64,000 nucleotides of DNA from Xenopus tropicalis (lineage: Eukaryota; Chordata; Amphibia; Anura; Pipidae): assembly GCF_000004195.4 (NCBI RefSeq), contig NC_030677.2:115469036-115533035 (forward strand), written 5' to 3'. The notes under the pieces were generated by a model. The model made no database searches, had not been told where the DNA came from, and saw only the letters and a program-made list of their open reading frames with translations. This document shows positions 60,211 through 64,000 of this stretch, piece after piece. A program made the position numbers and the translations under genes. The number at the start of each line of letters is the position of its first letter. Positions within the stretch are counted from its first letter, which is position 1.

Positions 60211-60288
60211 GAAAGAATATGCCGCACACTCAGGTCTTAGATGCAAAAAACAAAATTTTTTTTTTTTTTTTTTTTTATTTGGATCAAG

Positions 60289-60327
60289 GACTGACGTTTC
60301 GGCCACACAAGCAGCCTTTCTCAAAGT
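60289..60327 (-). ncRNA. Hammerhead-like motif, core mutated
   Basis: Minus strand: UUGAGAA (complement of 60318-60324) in place of CUGANGA, so C3 and G8 are changed. Helix II GGCUGC / GUGGCC (60311-60316 with 60301-60306) still pairs over six positions with two wobble pairs and a UUGU loop. GAAAC (60296-60300) and GUC (60293-60295) are intact. Likely inactive as it stands, but clearly of the same design as the copies at 16.15 and 43.74 kb. Confidence 0.6.
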
Positions 60328-60661
60328 GCAGATGTGGCAATCAAACCCCCCTGATAAACCCAGCAGTGGCAAGCCTTGATGACATCATAGAGTGGGTGTG
60401 TCTAAACACCAGACACTGTACAGACACAATTTGAATAAAACAATTACAAAGGAAACCAAAAATGAGTAGAAAGTGCAAGAGAAGTGAATCACCCTGTGTA
60501 AAAGGAGCGGGAAATCCCAGTGAAATAAATAAAATGCAACAAGTGTGCAAAGAAAGGGCGCTTGAATCACTGTGTGGCTGAACTGCAACTCCCAGTACCC
60601 GCTCTGATTCGAAGGACGCTGTGGTAATTTGTATATGTTTGTCCATACTGTTAAGTAATAC

Positions 60662-61697
60662 GCTCATACACATAGGTAGGCTGGCGGCTTGGGGCACAAG
60701 GAAGCGATAAGAGCACCGTAAGCACAATATTGTGCTGCAGAGGGTGGCAATGTATCAAGAAAGGGAACCATGTAGTTCACATAGCGCTCCTCAGAGCGTC
60801 TAAGTATACTTATACCTCGGCATATAGCGGAGTGTACTGACATGAGTGTCATAATTGGCGCTGTGAGACAGTGCTCATTAGCGGTTTGTTGAGGTGCCTG
60901 CGGCTAGCTGCGTGCATGACCAGGAGTCCGATGTTGGGGGACCCTATTGTCAATGCGACGCAGCAGCAGATACCGACAGGCTAGGAGCGTGTAGTGCTGG
61001 TAAAAGCATAAAGCAGACTGTATAAGTCCATTCAGAAATCCTGGGGAATGCCTTGTAGAGTTATAGCGCCCAGTGATCTGGGTTAGCACCCAACTTATTG
61101 TCAGTGAGCCTCCAATAGCCAGCCAGGGGTACCAAATACTGGACCTGATATATACAGAGTAATTGAGCTGGGTAGTATAAGGGAGAAAGTGCCTACAGTC
61201 ACAGGATAGCGATGTTTGAAGAAACTCCCAAGGTAGAGGGAAAAGCAGACTAGAGAGACTATAAGTCAAGTTTCAAGACAATAGTATATACATCCGAGGC
61301 ACAGTGTGAAATAGAAAACAGAGTATATAACACAGAAACACATTCGTAACAGACAGAGATGCTTAATAGTAGTAGGATACAAAGTTGCAACATAGATATT
61401 ATGACATTGTATTGCACAGCATATAAGGCAAAGTAAATAGCATCAAATTGATACTTAATAGTAGTAAGTACACAATTGTTATTTTAGAAGTTAGAACACT
61501 GTGTTGTACAGTGTATAAGGCAATATAGAGCATGTTGATTATTGTACACGCATAGTGAATAAAGCACATCATCTATTGGTAAAGGGGAAGTCAAAATTAG
61601 ATAGAAACAGTTCATACTATTCACTTTAAGTAGAAAGGGGCATATGAGATCAGTTCATTCAGTCCATATGGGCTTAGAGTGTTCAGTCTGTGTATCC
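60662..61697 (-). repeat. Left arm of >1-kb nearly perfect inverted repeat
   Basis: Each base pairs with position 124662 minus its coordinate in the right arm: 61697 with 62965, 61681 with 62981, 60662 with 64000. The offset does not change along the arm, so there are no net indels. The one difference I saw lies near 60682 (CTGGCGG against CTGGTGG). The 121-codon frame at 60904-61269 is translated identically from the right arm. Confidence 0.95.
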
Positions 61698-61899
61698 ATT
61701 TAAGTTCACAGCGTAGGAGCAGTTTTTCCCGATCACCACCCCTAATTGGTGGGGGAATGAAATCAATCACCATACATCTGAGGCTCGCAAGGGAGTGTCC
61801 TTGGGACAAGAAATGGGCGGCCACAGGGGTGTCAGCTTCACCGGTGGCCAATGCTGCCCGTATTGCCGACCTATGGTTCGCCATTCGGTCACGAAATTG
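61621..61899 (-). pseudogene. PLE GIY-YIG endonuclease, C-terminal part only
   Basis: [78 protein letters not shown] end at a TGA (61621-61623). This is the post-YIG part of the domain: the Arg/His region, the Glu-containing [13 protein letters not shown] helix, and the [13 protein letters not shown] end. The preceding GIY and YIG strands are missing. The RT frame runs into it at GCYRCPN in another reading frame near 61895-61905, consistent with an internal deletion of roughly 50-60 codons. A nicking activity is therefore not expected. Confidence 0.82.
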
Positions 61900-62972
61900 G
61901 GGCATCTGTAGCACCCTGGTCTCGCAGTTGGAAGCCACGTGTTGGGTGTAACAGATTGATGGCAGTGGGCCGGGTCGGTTTTAACCAGCATGTCACGTAA
62001 ACTCCTGCCCCGTCTATAGGCAATTCTTGGTGGTGTCCTAAAGATAGGAGGTAGTGTCCGGTCCTTTTCTAGCACCGACCAATGATATAAAATAGAGTCT
62101 GTTAGGGGCTTTTTGTCAGGAGTGAACGTAGTGATGAACGTAAGTCTGTTTCCTTGTGCTGTTTGTGGTGAGGGGGCTTTTGTCCCCATAGTATGCTCAC
62201 GTGGTAGCTGTAGTGCTCTTTCCTTACATTGGAGTAAGTGCTGGAGATGGTATCCTCTCTGTAGAAAACGCTGTATGAGGTCATCTAGCTGTGAGTGTAA
62301 AAGGTTATGGTCTGAATTGTTGCGTACCATCCTCACCATCTGAGAGTAGGGGATGCTCCTAAGAAGATGTGGTGGATGGCAGGATGCGTGGTGTAGGAGT
62401 GTGTTCCGATCCGTACTCTTTCTGTAGGTGGTAGTCATCATGGTGCAGCCCTTAATAGTCAGTGTCAGGTCCAGGAATGCCACAGATAGTGGGTCAATGT
62501 GTGCTGTAAAGCGTATAGTGGTAGGTAGGTCATTCAATTCCTGGATCATGGACATGAATTGTTCCTGTGTGCCAGTCCACAATAACAGCAGGTCATCAAT
62601 AAAGCGAAACATCTTAAAAATGTGTAGTCCATATTTAGGGAGGATGTATGTGTTTTCATAGTGGGACATGTAGATGTTAGCAAATGAAGGGGCAACATTA
62701 GACCCCATACTTGTGCCACTGGTTTGTAGGTAATAAGAAAATTCAAACTTAAAGTAATTTAGGGACAGGCAGTGGGTCAGTAGTGACAACAAAAATTCAA
62801 TCGGCGGACGATCTCTGGCCTTAAAGTTCTGTAGGTACTTCTTAACCACCTCAATCCCGTCTGAGGTTGGAATAACAGTATAAAGTGAAGAAACGTCCAT
62901 AGTCGCCAGTAGCAGTCCACTTGGTAGTGGATATAGGGCTTGTAATTTGGTGAGTAAGTCCCCTGGATACAC
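61900..62972 (-). pseudogene. PLE reverse transcriptase, N-terminally truncated
   Basis: The frame from 62972 (first codon GTG, artefact of the junction) reads [33 protein letters not shown] (motif A with catalytic Asp), [20 protein letters not shown] (motif B, PLE type), [14 protein letters not shown] (motif C, IDD), [12 protein letters not shown] (motif D), then thumb and linker to [15 protein letters not shown] (cysteine motif before GIY-YIG). The motif spacing and the GTxMGSxxAPxxAN signature are diagnostic of Penelope-like RT, related to telomerase RT. All three catalytic Asp residues are kept; the fingers and N-terminal region are missing. No internal stop over about 350 codons suggests recent insertion. 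Confidence 0.92.
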
Positions 62973-64000
62973 AGACTGAACACTCTAAGCCCATATGGAC
63001 TGAATGAACTGATCTCATATGCCCCTTTCTACTTAAAGTGAATAGTATGAACTGTTTCTATCTAATTTTGACTTCCCCTTTACCAATAGATGATGTGCTT
63101 TATTCACTATGCGTGTACAATAATCAACATGCTCTATATTGCCTTATACACTGTACAACACAGTGTTCTAACTTCTAAAATAACAATTGTGTACTTACTA
63201 CTATTAAGTATCAATTTGATGCTATTTACTTTGCCTTATATGCTGTGCAATACAATGTCATAATATCTATGTTGCAACTTTGTATCCTACTACTATTAAG
63301 CATCTCTGTCTGTTACGAATGTGTTTCTGTGTTATATACTCTGTTTTCTATTTCACACTGTGCCTCGGATGTATATACTATTGTCTTGAAACTTGACTTA
63401 TAGTCTCTCTAGTCTGCTTTTCCCTCTACCTTGGGAGTTTCTTCAAACATCGCTATCCTGTGACTGTAGGCACTTTCTCCCTTATACTACCCAGCTCAAT
63501 TACTCTGTATATATCAGGTCCAGTATTTGGTACCCCTGGCTGGCTATTGGAGGCTCACTGACAATAAGTTGGGTGCTAACCCAGATCACTGGGCGCTATA
63601 ACTCTACAAGGCATTCCCCAGGATTTCTGAATGGACTTATACAGTCTGCTTTATGCTTTTACCAGCACTACACGCTCCTAGCCTGTCGGTATCTGCTGCT
63701 GCGTCGCATTGACAATAGGGTCCCCCAACATCGGACTCCTGGTCATGCACGCAGCTAGCCGCAGGCACCTCAACAAACCGCTAATGAGCACTGTCTCACA
63801 GCGCCAATTATGACACTCATGTCAGTACACTCCGCTATATGCCGAGGTATAAGTATACTTAGACGCTCTGAGGAGCGCTATGTGAACTACATGGTTCCCT
63901 TTCTTGATACATTGCCACCCTCTGCAGCACAATATTGTGCTTACGGTGCTCTTATCGCTTCCTTGTGCCCCAAGCCACCAGCCTACCTATGTGTATGAGC
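62965..64000 (+). mobile_element. Inverted PLE 3' copy, right arm, runs off the window
   Basis: It starts in the last 25 codons of the GIY-YIG frame on the plus strand ([20 protein letters not shown] then PFYLK stop) and continues through the 3' region, nearly identical to the left arm. It is therefore a 5'-truncated PLE copy in opposite orientation, joined head-to-head with the main copy at 62964/62965. The 3' end (hammerhead and terminus) would lie about 450 bp beyond the window if complete. Confidence 0.93.

Larger units (their letters stand above)
60205..62964 (-). mobile_element. Penelope-like element, main copy, minus strand
   Basis: Order on the minus strand: RT remnant (62972-61900), GIY-YIG tail (61899-61621), a long 3' region (about 1.3 kb), a hammerhead-like motif (60327-60289), an A/T linker with a 20-base T run on the plus strand, then CCTGAGTGTGCGGC and the (AT)n tract. 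The N-terminal part of the ORF is missing: the copy stops at 62964, where an inverted copy of its own 3' region starts. The 3' terminal 110 bp are homologous to the mini-element at 16093-16197. Confidence 0.88.

Noticed and set aside
60255..60276. Poly-T run as the poly(A) tail of a processed pseudogene
   Set aside because: It lies inside the PLE terminal region, at the place where the 16.1 kb relative has an A/T-rich linker, so it is more likely a simple expansion.
60904..61269. 121-codon hydrophobic protein, also encoded identically at 63393-63758, as a conserved gene pair
   Set aside because: Identity comes from the recent inverted duplication of the PLE 3' region; no domain, and the frame lies downstream of the GIY-YIG stop.

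Overview
The window looks like vertebrate, specifically pipid-frog (Xenopus-type), intergenic or intronic DNA. The reasons are: AT-rich sequence with no long host ORF and no recognisable host exon; many TTAA-flanked MITEs with TTAAAGG termini (T2/Kolobok type, well known from Xenopus); GGCCATACACG-ended MITEs; CR1 and L2-like LINE remnants; and Penelope-like elements (PLEs). I cannot tell X. tropicalis from X. laevis. No functional protein-coding gene can be supported. Every ORF with a recognisable domain belongs to a decayed retroelement.

Layout. 1-13 kb: mostly featureless AT-rich DNA with two T2-like MITEs (4.9 and 9.2 kb) and a TAA-flanked CpG-rich MITE (11.56 kb). 13-22 kb: a PLE tail fragment, a 105-bp ribozyme-bearing PLE mini-element inside an (AT)n tract (16.1 kb), an 8-bp-TSD hAT-like MITE (19.98 kb), and a foldback second copy of the TAA MITE (21.2 kb). 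24-38 kb: CR1 3' end, TTAA MITEs, several copies of an ACAGGTATG/CATACCTGT-ended MITE, LINE tails, and two T2 MITEs abutting on one shared TTAA (37.4-38.3 kb). 41.7-42.5 kb: a 220-bp-arm inverted repeat. 43.7-44.5 kb: a PLE GIY-YIG fragment with a well-formed hammerhead motif. 46.5 kb: a GC-rich palindrome nested in a MITE. 48.6-50.0 kb: a 5'-truncated L2-like LINE with a dead catalytic motif. 51.4-52.3 kb: CR1 plus an inverted pair of hammerhead-like tails. 53.2-54.0 kb: an 805-bp TA-flanked element nested in a MITE. 56-57.6 kb: a TTAA MITE and a 105-bp tandem duplication. 60.1-64.0 kb: a large PLE with RT and GIY-YIG remnants next to an (AT)n tract, joined head-to-head to an almost identical inverted copy of its own 3' part, which runs off the window.

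The most interesting thread is the Penelope/hammerhead system. Five places carry a CUGANGA-hairpin-GAAAC signature of a minimal hammerhead ribozyme. Two of them (43.74 and 16.15 kb) keep the core and base pairing intact. Two of the five abut or interrupt (TA)n microsatellites, and two lie in head-to-head inverted arrangements. Hammerheads in PLEs are known in general. The solo mini-element and the microsatellite association are the parts worth following up.
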